The position numbers and the translations under genes are program-made. Under the pieces are notes generated by a model. That model searched no databases. It was not told where the DNA came from and saw only the letters and a program-made list of their open reading frames with translations. Positions 11,201 through 23,807 of a stretch of DNA of 64,000 nucleotides are shown here, piece by piece. Source of the stretch: Orthonyx spaldingii (lineage: Eukaryota; Chordata; Aves; Passeriformes; Orthonychidae); assembly GCA_013397795.1 (NCBI GenBank), contig VZTJ01001153.1:284-64283 (forward strand), written 5' to 3'. How positions within the stretch are numbered: the stretch's first letter is position 1; every line of letters begins with the position of its first letter.

Positions 11201-12785
11201 CCCAGAACTTCCTCTGCTCCCATCTCCTCTGTACGGAGCATGTCCTTTGCTACTGCCTCCAGTACTGTGACAGTGACCAGCTCCACATCTGCCAGCATAG
11301 CTGCCATCCCCACCAGCACACCTACACTGGCACAGTCCTTGGAGCCCAGGCACGAGAAGGCTTCTGTGTTGGATGTTGGTGATGATGACAATTCAGGTAA
11401 ATGCTCTGCTTTTAATGGGCTGCCCAGGGATGTGGTGGAGTCACCGTCCCTGGAGGTGTTTGAGGAAAGACTGGACGTGGCACTTAGTGCCATGGTCTGG
11501 TTGACAAGATGGTGTTAGGTCATAGGTTGGATTTGATAATCTCAGAGGTCTTTTCCAACTTAATTGATTGTGTAACTGTTTTGTACCTGTTCTCACAAAA
11601 CATGCCAAAGGGCTGGGGCTACCTCGAATTGCCTCTTGGTTGTGCTGAGCAGAACCAGACAATACAAAGCTTTGCTGTTCCAGCCCTTGAAGGCTCTCCT
11701 TTGGCCTCAATCTCTTGGTCTCTTTGCAGAGCTACCCAATCTGGCTGGTACAGCGAGGGCTGATCCCTTGGTAATCACTGTGATCTCCGTCTTCATTGTC
11801 ATGGTGGGCATCCTGGGCCTGGTGGGCTTCTTGAGATACCGGCAGCACAACAACCGCATGGAGTTCCGGCGCCTGCAGGACCTGCCCATGGTGAGTCACG
11901 CCTGCAGCCCGGCCTGCTGTGGGCTGGCTGGCCACTGACTGCTCTGCAGTTCTCCTTCTACTACATTAGCAATGCTTTGGGTATTTACAGCAGCATCAAT
12001 GCTGATCACACACTCCTGTTCCTTCTTAGGTCCCTCTCCTTCCATCCAGGGTTTGAATCAAGACAGCGAGTCTCAAGGCTGGGCACTAAAGAAGCTCTCT
12101 GCCTTCCCCTCACTCTGCAGGGGAATGCTGAGAGGTTAAATAGAGAGAGGAAGGAGAACTCCATCCAAACTTGTCCTGAGATGACACCTTTCTAACCTCT
12201 CCTCCTGTTTTCTGACATGTTTGCTTTGTGACTATGACAAAGCAGATTTTATGCTCTGTTCCAGGAAGGTTTTCTGTCTGTCTGTCTGTCTGTCTGTCTG
12301 TGTTTGACCCTTTGGGAATATAAAAATATATGAGGGTTTCAGAGGCTGCACTAGCTCTGGGGAAGCTGCAACTAACTCCCTGCACTTTCTGGGACAGAGG
12401 AGTACTGCAGCTGGCAAGCAAGCTGATGCTGTTGCAAGCAAGCTGATGCTGTTTCAAGCTGAGTGGAGTTCTCAACAGCCACGGTTTTCTACATCCCCGC
12501 AGCAGGCAGACAGTTCATGCACACACCTCTTCTCTCCAAATGCACCAGCAGGAGGGAGACCGACAGTCCAAAGATCCAGGAACTGCACAGTGACAGCATT
12601 TAGGTGGATGGCTGGGCAGGCGGCCACGCTGTGACCGTGTGGCTGAGAAGGCTGTGCTGCCTGCACAGCAGTCTCCCAGGCTGGGACCATAATGCCATCG
12701 TGCAGACATCTCATTAAAGCACCCTCTTCTCTGCTTCTAGGATGACATGATGGAGGACACCCCTCTCTCCCTCTACAGCTACTAG
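2187..12785 (+). CDS. mucin-like single-pass type I membrane protein (five coding exons, unidentified)
   Basis: The exons join in frame as 2187-2256, 9551-10021, 11079-11396, 11730-11890 and 12741-12785, 1065 nt in all, giving 354 residues. Seen in the product: a hydrophobic N-terminus like a signal peptide (residues 1-22); an ectodomain very rich in Ser, Thr and Pro with NxS/T sites (NWT, NSS); one hydrophobic segment at about 299-321; a basic stop-transfer stretch (RYRQ); and a tail of about 30 residues ending DDMMEDTPLSLYSY. This is the plan of a small cell-surface sialomucin, presumably O-glycosylated (inference). I do not recognise the family. The gene has no obvious counterpart beside MMACHC in the human 1p34.1 order. 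The last four exons are well supported by splice sites and codon phase. The first is less certain, and further exons in the 7.3 kb first intron cannot be excluded. Confidence 0.65.
3228..3277. repeat. perfect 25-bp tandem duplication
   Basis: The 25-base unit 3228-3252 is repeated without change at 3253-3277, in the first intron of the mucin-like gene. The lack of divergence suggests a recent slippage or duplication event. Confidence 0.9.
7328..7490. repeat. degenerate tandem repeat built on AAGTTCAG / CTGGGTTCT
   Basis: AGTTCAG recurs three times and is followed each time by a TGGGYTCT element (two variants); the pair CAACAGACTTTGC / TAACAAACTTTGC also recurs. It looks like an old, diverged minisatellite of roughly 50-110 bp units. 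No coding role is visible. Confidence 0.5.
9551..10021 (+). CDS. mucin-like gene, Ser/Thr-rich ectodomain exon 2
   Basis: Acceptor TTCCACAG|GA and donor CCAG|GTGAGG bound 471 nt that stay open in one frame. The translation is rich in Ser, Thr and Pro, with NWT, NSS and NSS sequons and almost no Cys. It starts in phase 1 and ends in phase 1. Confidence 0.75.
11079..11396 (+). CDS. mucin-like gene, Ser/Thr-rich ectodomain exon 3
   Basis: Acceptor CTATTTTGCAG and donor TCAG|GTAAAT bound 318 nt (106 codons, phase 1 to phase 1). The composition matches exon 2, with a dense Ser/Thr run near residues 230-265 and an acidic patch (DVGDDDNS) just before the membrane exon. A CR1 fragment begins about 20 bases after the donor. 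Confidence 0.75.
11418..11575 (+). mobile_element. CR1 LINE 3' fragment (sense) in intron 3
   Basis: The segment follows the typical CR1 3' end: a GTGGTGGAGTCACC element, a GGAGGTGTTT element, then TTGGATTTGATAATCTCAGAGG and the TCTTTTCCAACTTAAT end. It is truncated at its 5' side. Confidence 0.85.
11730..11890 (+). CDS. mucin-like gene, transmembrane exon 4
   Basis: Acceptor TCTTTGCAG and donor CCCATG|GTGAGT bound 161 nt. The exon encodes a short juxtamembrane stretch, a hydrophobic segment of about 23 residues (PLVITVISVF through GLVGFL) and the start of the cytoplasmic tail (RYRQHNNRMEFRRLQDLPM). Positive residues directly after the hydrophobic segment predict type I topology. Confidence 0.85.
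12274..12302. repeat. (CTGT)n microsatellite
   Basis: About seven uninterrupted CTGT units in the fourth intron of the mucin-like gene. Confidence 0.95.
12414..12453. repeat. perfect 20-bp tandem duplication
   Basis: The unit GCAAGCAAGCTGATGCTGTT occurs twice head to tail, followed by a diverged partial third copy. It is intronic. Confidence 0.9.
12741..12785 (+). CDS. mucin-like gene, last coding exon 5
   Basis: After acceptor CTGCTTCTAG the exon encodes DDMMEDTPLSLYSY and a TAG stop in phase 0, which matches the end of exon 4. The tail is acidic and ends with two tyrosines (YSY). No sorting function can be assigned from sequence alone. Confidence 0.8.
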   Translation, partial: DDMMEDTPLSLYSY

Positions 12786-14955
12786 GCAACCAGGCTGTCC
12801 ACCGCCCAGAGGAAAAGGCCTTGAGGACTTGGTCCCAGACGATCTGCTGAGGAATGAGGGGCTGTGATTTGCACACAACTGAAAGATCCTTTTCAGATGG
12901 CTTTTGGTTTTAGACATTTTAAATAGTTCAGTGTTGAAGTTTCTATGCTGGGAATCAGAGCCCAAGTCTGGCCCTTTTCTCCAGGCTCTCCTCAAAACAA
13001 TGCCCTGAAAAGGTGTCTCCTCCTTTTAGTGTGGCAACCAATTAGCCAAGACAACCTTTGCCATGGTGTTCTGCATGGATCTCTTCTGTTCATCTTGGTG
13101 GCTGCTGCTTTCAAAGGAGGTGGGCAAGTGACCCAGACTAGGGCTTTTAACACTGGTGGTGTCAGCACAGTGCTAGCAAAGGAGACTGCTGTTTTCTGAG
13201 GAAGCCAAGGATGTGGAAGTCTGTTCTCTTGGGCTCCCTCTTGTTCTGTATTTTTAAGGTTGTTTGTTTTGGGGGTTTTCTTGCACTTTTTTTTTGTTCC
13301 TGTTTCAGCTTTAGTCCCAGGATTGGCATTGCCCATCCTGAAACACCTACCAGGAGGATAAAAGACTACTCTGCTTCCTTCCTATATGCATACCTTTTCT
13401 CTTTAACCAGGGAAAACAGTTTTGTGGCCACTGGAGAAGTGCCCCTGCCACTTGATGTTGCTTTGAACTTGCTGGGAGGAAAATGAACATAATGTTAGCT
13501 TAACAGAGCTTGATAGGACTCAGTCTATGGCCAATTAGACACACTAATTTGGTCTCACCAAAATTAGGAAACGGTGTTTCCTACACTTGATGCTTTTGGC
13601 ATATGTGTAAACTCCTTTCCCAGGCTCAGCAAATGCTTTAGTCCATTTCCCTGCCTGGACTAACACAAGCCTTTCCTCAGGTACCTCCCATTTTGCTTCT
13701 AGCATCTGGTTGCTGGAAGTTGTTGTACAAAACTGGTACTTCACTCTCCGTCCTGTGCTATGCAAGGTCAAAGCTCCTCTGCTTTCTGGTGTTGGTCTTT
13801 TGAGCCAGTTGGTGTCATGTCATGAGGACAGATCCTGGATGTAGGTGCCTTCCTCCCCTTTCCTTTCTCGGTGTTACGCTGATTGGATTCTGCACTTTTG
13901 CTTCAAAATATCACTGCTGTAGACTGCATCCAAGGCTCCTGAGGCCTCTCAAGGAAACCCACAGACCAGAGCCTCTGAGTGAAAGTCAGAGGATCTTTTG
14001 GTGCCCTTGCCTCAGAAAGACCAGAGTGTGTGTGACATGACAATCTTCATGTAATTAGACCTGCTCCTGTTTTCTAACTCACATTTGACTGCAGGTAAAT
14101 GGAAACACATGCCTTCTCTAGAGTGTTTGATTTTTGACTAAGCTAGTTGCTCCCTCAGGATATAGCAAGGGCTAGAGATTATTTGCCACATTGCTCTTAC
14201 AAGCCTCAGTTTCTCCTCTCCTTTCAGTAGCAACATCACTGAACCCCACAAAGGACAGACACCAGGCCTCACTTGCAAAAGTACCTTTTTTCCCCCAGTG
14301 CTGTTACTGGTTGTCGTAGCAGGAGAAGGGGAATTTCCTCGTCAGCTGAGTTCAAGTTATCTGGAAGGCCCAAAGATGGAGCAGAACAGGTCTGAATCAA
14401 ATAGATGAACTGGGTAGTGCAGCAGTTCCTCCTCCCTGTGTTGCTGCTTTCGAAGTGGCTGACAAATGGCTGCAGTGTGGTTGGGGTTCAGCTGTTGGCT
14501 TTGGCCTTCCATCTGTGTATTGTAAGGATGCCCAGTAAAATAGGAAAGAAGGGTTGGTTCTCTCCTATGATTGCATGAGAACTAAAGAGCAATTGTCACA
14601 ACTCCAAAGCTTTTGTATCAAGCATTGTCTGCACAGAGCACTCTCCCTAGCTACAGACTTGTTTCCCCTGCCGGAGGGCAGGGTGCTACTGGTTTTCGGT
14701 GCAAAGTTGGCAAGTTAGTGGTGGAAAATAGAACTCCATCCTGGCTGGAACTGGTGCAGGCTGGCATATCTGGGAAGTGTCTCTGCACACAATCAAAAGG
14801 GCAGGGGCTGGTTGTTCTAGTTTCCCATGCATCTCTGTCCAGGGGAAAGGGGTGAGGAAGAAAACTCGCCCAACACCAAAGTGCAACTTTCTTTGTAAAA
14901 TATTGTTGATAGTGGATTTTTTTTTCTGCAATAAAGTTACAAACGCCAGAAGTGT
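12786..14955 (+). other. probable 3' UTR of the mucin-like gene
   Basis: No downstream coding exon follows the stop at 12783-12785. The first canonical polyadenylation signal that fits is AATAAA at 14930-14935, giving a 3' UTR of about 2.15 kb. Confidence 0.5.
14930..14935 (+). terminator. AATAAA polyadenylation signal
   Basis: Canonical hexamer on the plus strand, followed within 20-30 bases by TGTCTCAG and a T-rich stretch. It would close the mucin-like transcript. Confidence 0.5.
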
Positions 14956-17732
14956 CTCAGTCCTCATATTTTCATTGCAAACATCTAACTGAAAAGCTTT
15001 TGTAGACCACAGATCACAATGAATCCTGTGACAGATAAACAGCAGCAGTTTGGGGCACAAAGACTCACAGAGCTGATAACTAGAAAATGCCAGACAGCTA
15101 TGAACCATAGCTCTGATGGTTCAGAAGGACACCACACCCCCTGCCTGTGTTCCTTCTTGTCAGGGTCGTTTCTGGTCTGGATTGACTGAGATTAATTTCT
15201 GTATAGTTAAATCAGATGAAATCTGCCTTAGAGAACCACACTAGACCAAATAATCTAATCTACACCTTTAGACTCCCTTCTTTTGCCTCTGATTGAAGAT
15301 ATTCTCGTGTTGTCAACTGTAACCCCAAACCTTATTTACAGAAACATCCTGAAAGCCAGCCTAATCCAAACCTAAGTAGCATCATCTGTAATTTTTCTTT
15401 CTAAAGTACAGCAGACAAAGCAAATTGAAAGGCACATACTTCTTTTTGTTTAGCTTTATAGCTGTTTTGAACAGAGCGGTAAGTGCTCAAAAGTCCGGCT
15501 TCTGCTACAGACCTGGTAAGAGTTTCCTGAGCTAATAGTCTCTCCAAGCTGTTAGAATACTTTGGCAAAATCAGTCAGCTCATGTCACAGACTGTTTGTA
15601 TTAAAGATTTGCAATTGCAAAAGCAAAATGTGGTGAGTGAAACTACTTGGTAACTGGGCTTATGCTGTCTTCTAAAGAGTTCCCACAACAAATCTAGAAA
15701 AGCAAATCCTTGGAAGATCTAGAGCAAGGAGAGAGCAAACAAAGTGCTTGCTGAGTAATCTGAAGACAAGAGGGTGAACGCTAAACCCTGCAGAGATTTC
15801 AGTCCTGTCCCAACATACAACCATACAAAACAGAATAACTACGTAACAGAACAAACATGCCACAACTAAGCCATTCTTCTCAGGTCTAAAGTCAGCATTA
15901 TTCTGGTGGTTTATGTTGGAGTTTTCTCTGTTTTGCCTTTTTACCACCAAACCCACCCAGAGCTGATTCATTCTCTGCAGAACAAACTGCTCAGCTGCCT
16001 TGTTAGAGAGGTAGCACAGAGCAGGGCTATGTTAGCTGGAGAGGCAGCAGCAGGACAGGCTTGTGCAGGCAGCCACCCCTGGGACACACAAGGCTTTGTG
16101 CCTTTGCCCAGCCGAGTTCTGACCTTCCAGCCAGATGATGCAACCTCTGAGGTAGCCAGGTTTGGAGATGGACTGTGGGCCAGTTGTGTGGGCTTCACCT
16201 TTCCTGTGCAGCAAAGAGAACTGACAGGACCAGAAACCAACGGTTGCCAACTTCTGCATTTCTCCTTGAACATAGCTGTTGCCTCTGATGGGGTTTAGTT
16301 TTAATGCTTCCTAGGCTAAGGCGTGATTATATTATTAATTAGTAAGGGACCAAGAATCAACCAAATCACCTAGGTTTGAAGTTAAATAGAAGGGAAAGAA
16401 ACCCAGGTAAAAGAAAAGCAGAGTTTGACACCCATATTCTTCCTCTGCCCTCCTCTCCTCCTCTCTCCAGACTCATGTTTTGAAGGGAAGGGGATTTGAG
16501 AAGCTGAAACGTGACAGTCCTAGAGCTGCTGTGCCATGGGCAAGGCTACCTGTGCTTCGTGCCATTTCTCTGCCCACTCAGTTGTCCTTCATGGCTCAGT
16601 GTCTGTATTTCAGCTTTAGACACTGTGTATTTAACCATCATTTCACACTGCAAGTCTGTAAATAAGGCTACAGAAGGTGTTCAGAGACAAAGAAACTGCC
16701 ACGAGGAGCACTGGGGTGGACAAGGCAGTGTGTGGGTCTTGTAAGACCAACCATCCCATGAGGCTTTCCCATGGATTATAGTCTCCTGTGCTTGCTACGA
16801 CTTAAAGCAGAATGAAAAAGGCATTCCACTGATCCAGGGAGCAGGAATGCTGAAGCAAGCCAGGGAGGCAGAGCAGTAAATTTTCAGTAATGAAGGCTAT
16901 GAAATGATGTAGAACCTGGAAGCTTTTACTAGCCAGTGTTCTTCTTATACCCAGGGGAGAACAGAAATGCCTACTGTCATTTCCCAGACACCTGTGAAGC
17001 AAACAGGAGGCTGAACACCTCTGCATTATTTATACTTAATTTTGTATAGCTACATCAAATCAGTGTAAGTGTGGATTTGTCATGGGGGAGGGTGGGCAGT
17101 TTTTCTAAGTGTAGCTCCCTCTGCCCGTGATGTTCCCCTGTACTTGCTACCACTGCTTCACTGCATAGCAGAAGTGAGACAGGAATCTTATTTCCAATAT
17201 TCCCTTCCATCCCTCACAAAGCAAACAGAAATCATGCACTTACTGTCCATAAAACAGCCAATTTTTCAGTCCTACTGATACATACCTAAGTGATAAGCAA
17301 ACCTGGAAGACCATGACTGCAAATATAAAAGTCTCCCAGCAGTTTCCCAAAATTGTTTGTGGTTTGGTTTGTTTTAATCCCGCAGAACTTTGTAACACAA
17401 CAATGGGCTTCAAACTTCCCCACCCAAACACATTTGAATGAAGACTCTTCCTCACTTTAATGCTACAGGGGTCATGTTTCCTCACAGATCTGAGAAAAAT
17501 CAACCTTCATCCAGAGCACAACTTCAAAACAATCTCAGAAGATAAAGCACTTAGAACCTCCCAGAAGAGGACCTTCTAATTGTGCCTGGTGATACAGAGC
17601 TTGTGAACTAGATACCCCACCATAGTTAATTCTGCAACATTGGTAAGATTTTATAAGAAATCATTAACTACTACACGAAGGAAACATAGATAAGTTGATA
17701 AATTTGTGCATTTTTAAAGACAAAGGGACCAA
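14956..17732. other. no gene seen
   Basis: Only short chance frames are present on both strands. I see no splice-flanked open segment, RNA gene or recognisable repeat. Confidence 0.5.
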
Positions 17733-17737
17733 TTTAT

Positions 17738-17923
17738 TCATCTGCTTGACAGCCTGCACAGTCTTCCTTGTGCCTGTTCCCACTTCCTGCCCAATAAGTA
17801 CACTTGAAAGACAAACTCAACACAGGTCTGCTTCATGTGCCCCAGCAGTTTAACAATGGTTTGCCTCAGTTCCTCTGTAATACTTTTTCTGTTCAATGAC
17901 CCATCAGCCAAATAACCCCTCAA
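17738..17923 (-). other. candidate terminal exon on the minus strand
   Basis: An open frame of about 60 codons contains a helix-like stretch (SITEELRQTIVKLLGHMKQ) and ends in TGA. The TGA overlaps AATAAA (17733-17738), implying a very short 3' UTR if the exon is real. No strong acceptor is seen upstream. Confidence 0.25.
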
Positions 17924-20900
17924 ACCACAAAACCAGCTTGATCTTGATCAGACTGACAGTGGCCACAGCTGCAAGAAAATAAGTACGTGTTTGTTTCTAC
18001 TGTTCAGCTCGCTCTCTGTTTACAGGTAGACCAGATTCCCCACCCACAGTTCAAATAAAGAGCTAAATAAGTTACCAGAGGTACCCTCCCAGTCATAAAA
18101 CAGCTCTCCCTGTGATGAACTGCCCAGAATTAATATATCCCTGCAGCAGAAGCCTTTTGCTAGCTCTCTTTGAACTACAATGGAACATCTGTTGACAATC
18201 TCCTGCAGGGTAATTTCTCTCCTCCCCTATTTTAATCCCCTCTCTCTTTCACAAATACACATCAGTTGCCACAGGACGACTCTCACAAGCATTAGAGTGT
18301 TTCCTTTCAATGGTCTTTCTTGGGACCAGTAGGAAGAGGGATGATCAGTCAGCCATGCTCAGTATTTTCTTAAAAATTTGCTGTTATGTCCAGACTCCTG
18401 AAGCTTTCAATGCTAAATTACAGGTTCTGCTTGGAACAAGACAAGATTCATGGGTTCTTGAACGTGACTTTCAGCCAGATTTAGATACTAATTTGATTCT
18501 GACTGAGAAGAGTTTTACTGGGGACAACTGCAGAATTAGCAATGTGTTCCTTTGTGCCAATCCTGGCTGTGCCTTCTGATCACACAGGCAAATAAACACA
18601 TTAACATGATCATTGCTTCGATTTCCCTTCTGATAAACTTGGGAAGAAGGATCAGAAACTGTGCCCACTTTTTCAAAAGGATCTCAACATTTTTAGGTGG
18701 AGGGCAGCTGTGGACAATACTATTTGTGGCTGTCTAGCAGAAAGGGAACCTGTTTTCATAAACGGCTTAGAAAAGCATTGGGAAAAGAGCTCCCCTTATT
18801 TTACAGAGTCTAAGCTGGTGTCATTCATTCACCTCTTCTTCACCAGACAGCAATTCTAAAATTAAGTTATCTCAGAGGGAAATGGAATAAAAAAATTCAA
18901 ATGACATAAGGAAATTTCACAGGGCACTTTGTTGCCACTATGGCGATCTATTCTCGTAAAACAAACCAGCAACCTCCCCTTTATGGTCGTCATGGAATTT
19001 TCTGTTCAAATAACAAGATTTCTCCACCTGTTTTGTGCCACACAAGAGGAAGCAATTTACCAACACTTGTCAAGTCAGCTGCTCCATACAGGGTCTTGAC
19101 AGGGTAAATCTACGGTCATTCTATATCTCTTCTGTTCTTGCTGTGCATAGTTTCCCTAAAAGGAACAATCCAAGCCCAGCTATACATCCCAGAGCTTTAG
19201 ACAGCCAACAGTTACAGTACAATCCAATATAACTGAAAACTTACAGTATAACTAGGAGAAAAAACTAAACATTTGAAGGTATTAGTAGAGAAAACACACT
19301 AAATTCTCTCAGTTTGTTCTGGTCCACCAAGTGAGCTCAGAGGACAGGATCATACATCCCATCCCACGGGAGAGGGCTGAAGTGGAGGACTACAGCTAGG
19401 AACTCTCTGACCTTGGAGGAACACTCCCATTGCAGCCAAGCACCACAGCATCTCCCCCTCTGCAAGCCAGCTGGCAGCTGCCAAAACTGATTGACTGACA
19501 ATCACAGATCAGGCCCTGCACCAGTGTCTGTCTCCTGCAGTGAAAGAACAGAACACACAGCATGGTGCTGAAAGGGTAGAAGGGGCAGGTCCAAGCAAGG
19601 GGGCATGAGATGGCAAACAGCAGCTCAGGTCTCTGGCAGAGTGTGGGACTGGGCAGATCTGTGAATGATTTATCAAAATGGCTGTTTCCCTTCCTGGAGT
19701 TGCCTCCCTTGGGTCAGCCCCACACCCCACAGCTTCCACTGGTGAAAAATCCAGGGAACAAACAAGTTAAGAAGAGTTTGCCCGCCCAGGGAAGCCAATA
19801 TCCTTTCCATTTTTGGTTTGTTCCAGGCAGTAAAGAGTGCATCTTTTAGTTAACATTAAAGGTCATGCAGCTCTAGCCCAGGCAGGTCACTGCTGAGATC
19901 ATCACTCCAGCTATTTCTAGCCACTTCTCCAGCACTGGTCTCTGCCAGCTCAAAACACAGCCTGGAGATTTGTGTACAATCTACACCAAAAGACCAAAGA
20001 ATTATCCTTCCCCAGCCATCTCACCCATATGCCAGACCTGAGAAAAACAGTGGTCTATGTCTGTCCCCTCCAGCACTGCTGGTTCAATGTGGTCTGCAAT
20101 CATCTCAAACCCTATTAAAAACATCCTCATTTATCTCCTACTGAAACAGAAATACCAGCAAGCATCCTCACAAGCTATGTAAGCTCAAATAAAAACAGGT
20201 GCCCATGGTTCCATGTCCTATACCAACAAGCTGCCAACAGAGTGCCCCTGCCATAATAAACCCTGCAGGGTTTCTGATGCCACTATGATGTAAATATTCA
20301 CTAATAATACTATGGGTAATAGTACAGCAACAGGTAACTGCTGCTTATTATTAAATGAGGGGATTTGCTTGAACATTTGATCAGTATAAGAGTCCCCATC
20401 TGGCATGTGCCTCAGAATAAATGTTAGAGGAAAGCTTAACCCTTTGATGGGACATGCAGGCTCCCCAGGCATTGCCCTAACAGCAACCTGACATGTTACA
20501 ACTGCATTTACAAAGCAGTTAATTGCAGCAGGTTTGCTAGTAAAGTCTGAATCAGCAGGATTAGTAAATTGGAAAAACAGCACACAGGGCAGTTTAACTT
20601 GCCTTACAGCCTCCATTCACAAGAATCTTAAGCATCTTACTAAAGTAGGGCATGAATTTTTTTCTTTTAAAGAAACATTAGCCCTTTGTTCCTGATTTCT
20701 TTTAATGCTAAGTGTTAATGCAAACACAAGGGGGTTTTATATCCTAAAAGCAAGGCATAAATCCAAAAAGATGAAGAGGCTGAGAGGCAAACCTTCTTGA
20801 AGTGAGCAGTTTTCACCTTCTCACTGGCTGTGTGTCAGCACCAAAACAAAAATGGAGCCACATTAAAACATGGTATTTTGGCACGGTCAGAGGAAGTGAT

Positions 20901-21256
20901 ACGTATCATAATTGGCCCTCACATGCAGCTTTTCATTGCCCTGACACTACATGAGGAGGGAGGATGAAAGAACAGGCAGGCACACACATGTTACCTCTGG
21001 CCTGGCATAGCAATACTGCTCTCTGAACTAAGTTTTAAGTCTGGCCCAAGTGTAGGCCACTACTGCAAACTGTACTGTCTTCCTGCCTTTAGGTGCCTAA
21101 TACTCAGCCCTACCAGTAAAACTGGGCCCAGCAAGACCCCCTCATCTGTATGACCTCTGGGATGCCCTGAACAGCAGAGCTTTGTCATCCATATTACAGC
21201 AGAAAACCCTCCCAGGTTCTTAAGATCCTGAGGGTGCAGGATCCAGCCACACTTAC

Positions 21257-21322
21257 CTTCAGGCACCTCGATCTCTGGCACACTGGAAAGCTCATTGGAG
21301 CTGAAGAGTCTGGGGTGGGAAC
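21257..21322 (-). other. candidate internal exon on the minus strand
   Basis: A strong donor, GAAG|GTAAGTG, sits at the left end and two possible acceptors at the right (after 21309 or 21322). Two frames stay open through it. One ends LSSVPEIEVPE; the other ends QRSRCLK. Confidence 0.3.
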
Positions 21323-22012
21323 CTCAGCCAAAGATGGAGAAAACCACTCTGCCTCTCTCAGCAAGTTCTTGCTTCTCTCGAAAAGAAATGAAGAGAAGCA
21401 GATTAGGCCAAAAATTCAAGGATAAGCTTGCTGAGTCTAAGTGTCCTCTGTCTACCTTTTGTGACACCCATTTCATGGGGAGAAACTGCTGTTATTCCAA
21501 TTTAATAGCATTTTCTTTGGTTTTATTGGTATGAGCTGTGGCACAAGGCAGCAGAAAACAGGTTCCATGACAGGCAAGAAAACATACTGGCAAAAACGTT
21601 CAGGGGTTGGATTTCACCTCTTTGTGGCACCAACAGCTCCAGCCAGCTCCACATCATTCAGGTTTAAAACACAAAGAATCAGCTACCTCATTTCTGCTCG
21701 AAACCACAGTCACAATGCCAAGCCCTTCCCATACAGGGGTCAGTTTGTGTTGGAAAGGGACAACAGGACACCTGACCTGACCATGAGACCTCTAAACCAG
21801 AGGCTGGAAAACCATATCCCAGACTGTTAGTAATGTTGGAGTAAGTGTGAAATTGTTCCTATTATCTCTTCTTTCCCTGCAGGTGCAGTGGATGTTCCTT
21901 CCATCCAGAAGAAGCTTTTCACTTGATTTTTCAGATCAGAGACTGTAGATCTGATTGAAGGATAACACTGACAGTCCCTTACTCTTAGCAATGCCTACTG
22001 GAACAGTTACTG

Positions 22013-22032
22013 GGGATGGGGATGGGGATGGG
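22013..22032. repeat. GGGGAT tandem run
   Basis: Three to four GGGGAT units in tandem in non-coding DNA. Confidence 0.7.
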
Positions 22033-23098
22033 GTGGGCAGCACTTTGATGGGGTTTCCAACAGTCATGCCTCATGCAGCAGAAGGGAGCTCTGCTGAGCA
22101 ATTCAGTTGTGTTTTCAGAGATGAACGGTCTGGCAGCAGCAGCAGAACCTCTGCCTCCCCACCTAGCCCTGCTCACATTGTTCTCTCAGTTGTGCCAGCA
22201 CAAATTTTTCCTGCAGCAGCACTGTGAACCACACCACTTCAGGGGAAAAAAAAAAGGCAACAAAAAAGCCCAAACAATGACGCACTTGTTAGAACCAGCT
22301 CGGCTCCCTGATCGGATTTACTGCACACCAACAACTGCAGTGGCAGAAATTCGGGAGGCAATGTGCTGTGAGGCCAGGGCAGGAAAATGCAGAGAGATTG
22401 GAACATTTTAAGCTGATGTTGACAGCACAGACAATATTTCATGAAATCAGAGCTTAACAGGCTGGAGAGTGACATAATAAGGGAAGGCATTAGGCTTTTA
22501 TAGAAAGAAATAGGGAATCAATATTTAATTACAGGAGAACTGCAATGAAGTTCCATTATTGAAAACATCTCACCAAGTTGATACAATATTTTTTATCAAA
22601 GAAAACCTAATAATGAATCTACATTGACCTCCAAACTCAGTGTTCACCAATACTTCTCCACTAATAAAAATAGACATTTATATGCTTATGGTCAAGAGCT
22701 AGAAAGATCAGAAAAACAGACAAGGAATTAAGATGTCCTTTAACTCTGTTTCAGCTACCAATTTCCATGAGTGTTCAAACAATTTGTGTGAGTCTTTCTC
22801 TCTCACAGTAGGTTCCTGCCTAATGCAGAGCAATTGTTCCTTACCAGGGTCAGAAGAAGGTTTCAAGAGCTGTGGATGGAAAGCAGAAGGAAAATCCCTT
22901 CTGTTACAATCAGTACAACATTGTGTCTTTGTCATTTACTGTTGTGGAGAACAATGAGAACTAATGGTCCTTTTTATATAAATGCTTCATGATGACACCA
23001 AATCACACTGTATCCCACATGACATCAGCATTAGCCTGAGGGGGATGAATGAGAGTGTTGTGTTTTTCCTAATAATAGAAAAAAACACAAAATCATAC

Positions 23099-23188
23099 CT
23101 GGGACACAGACACCTCACAGAGACGTTGCTGCCTTCCCCCAGGGAAGTGACACACATTCTCTGGATGCTGTTTTCCTGTAGCACGAAG
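23099..23188 (-). other. candidate internal exon on the minus strand
   Basis: It is flanked by an excellent polypyrimidine acceptor (CTCCCCCCAACAG) and a GTATGA donor. It is exactly 90 nt and open in two of three frames. No family resemblance is recognised. Confidence 0.35.
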
Positions 23189-23807
23189 CTGTTGGGGGGA
23201 GAGAATGTTGGAAACAGTGACATGAATCCTCAGCCGGACCTGTGACAGTTCGGACATCTGGCAGCTGTCCGAGGGCAGCTGGGGTTGGACAGAGGATACA
23301 ATGAAACAGAGCCAAAAAGATCTAAGGATCCTCAACAAGGAAGCTGAGATGTCACTCATTTCTCCCCAGGGAGTAGGTCAGAGCCCTCGGGTAGGGGTGG
23401 GGGAGAGCAAGGGCCGAGCTAGCTGAGGTTTGAGGCACAAACAAAGCCAGTTCCCACCAGCCCAGCTCGGGGAGAAAGGAATGTGAGGGATGGGGAAACT
23501 GGGAAGGAATTAGAGCTCAGGCATTTCAAAGAAGCACCTCTTCTTAAACGCACCGTTTATTTCAGTCATTGCAGTAAAATGCAAGTAAAGTACTGTCCAA
23601 ACAGCAACCAGGAGACTGCCCTGACAGAGGGCCTGGGTAGGAGACAGCAGCACTCCTGATTAAACACGGCAGCTGAGGAGGCTCGGGGATCAGCTCCAAG
23701 GACATCTGTAAGGGAACAGCAGGTACCCATTCTCCACGCCCACGTGGAGCGAGCAGATGATGCCAACCCTCAGGATACAAACGTGTCAGTAACCAAGGCT
23801 GCCATTT

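Noticed and set aside
20218..20616. A minus-strand open frame of 132 codons with a membrane-like end
   Set aside because: It was considered as a retroviral envelope fragment or host gene. No recognisable motif, flanking LTR or splice sites support it.
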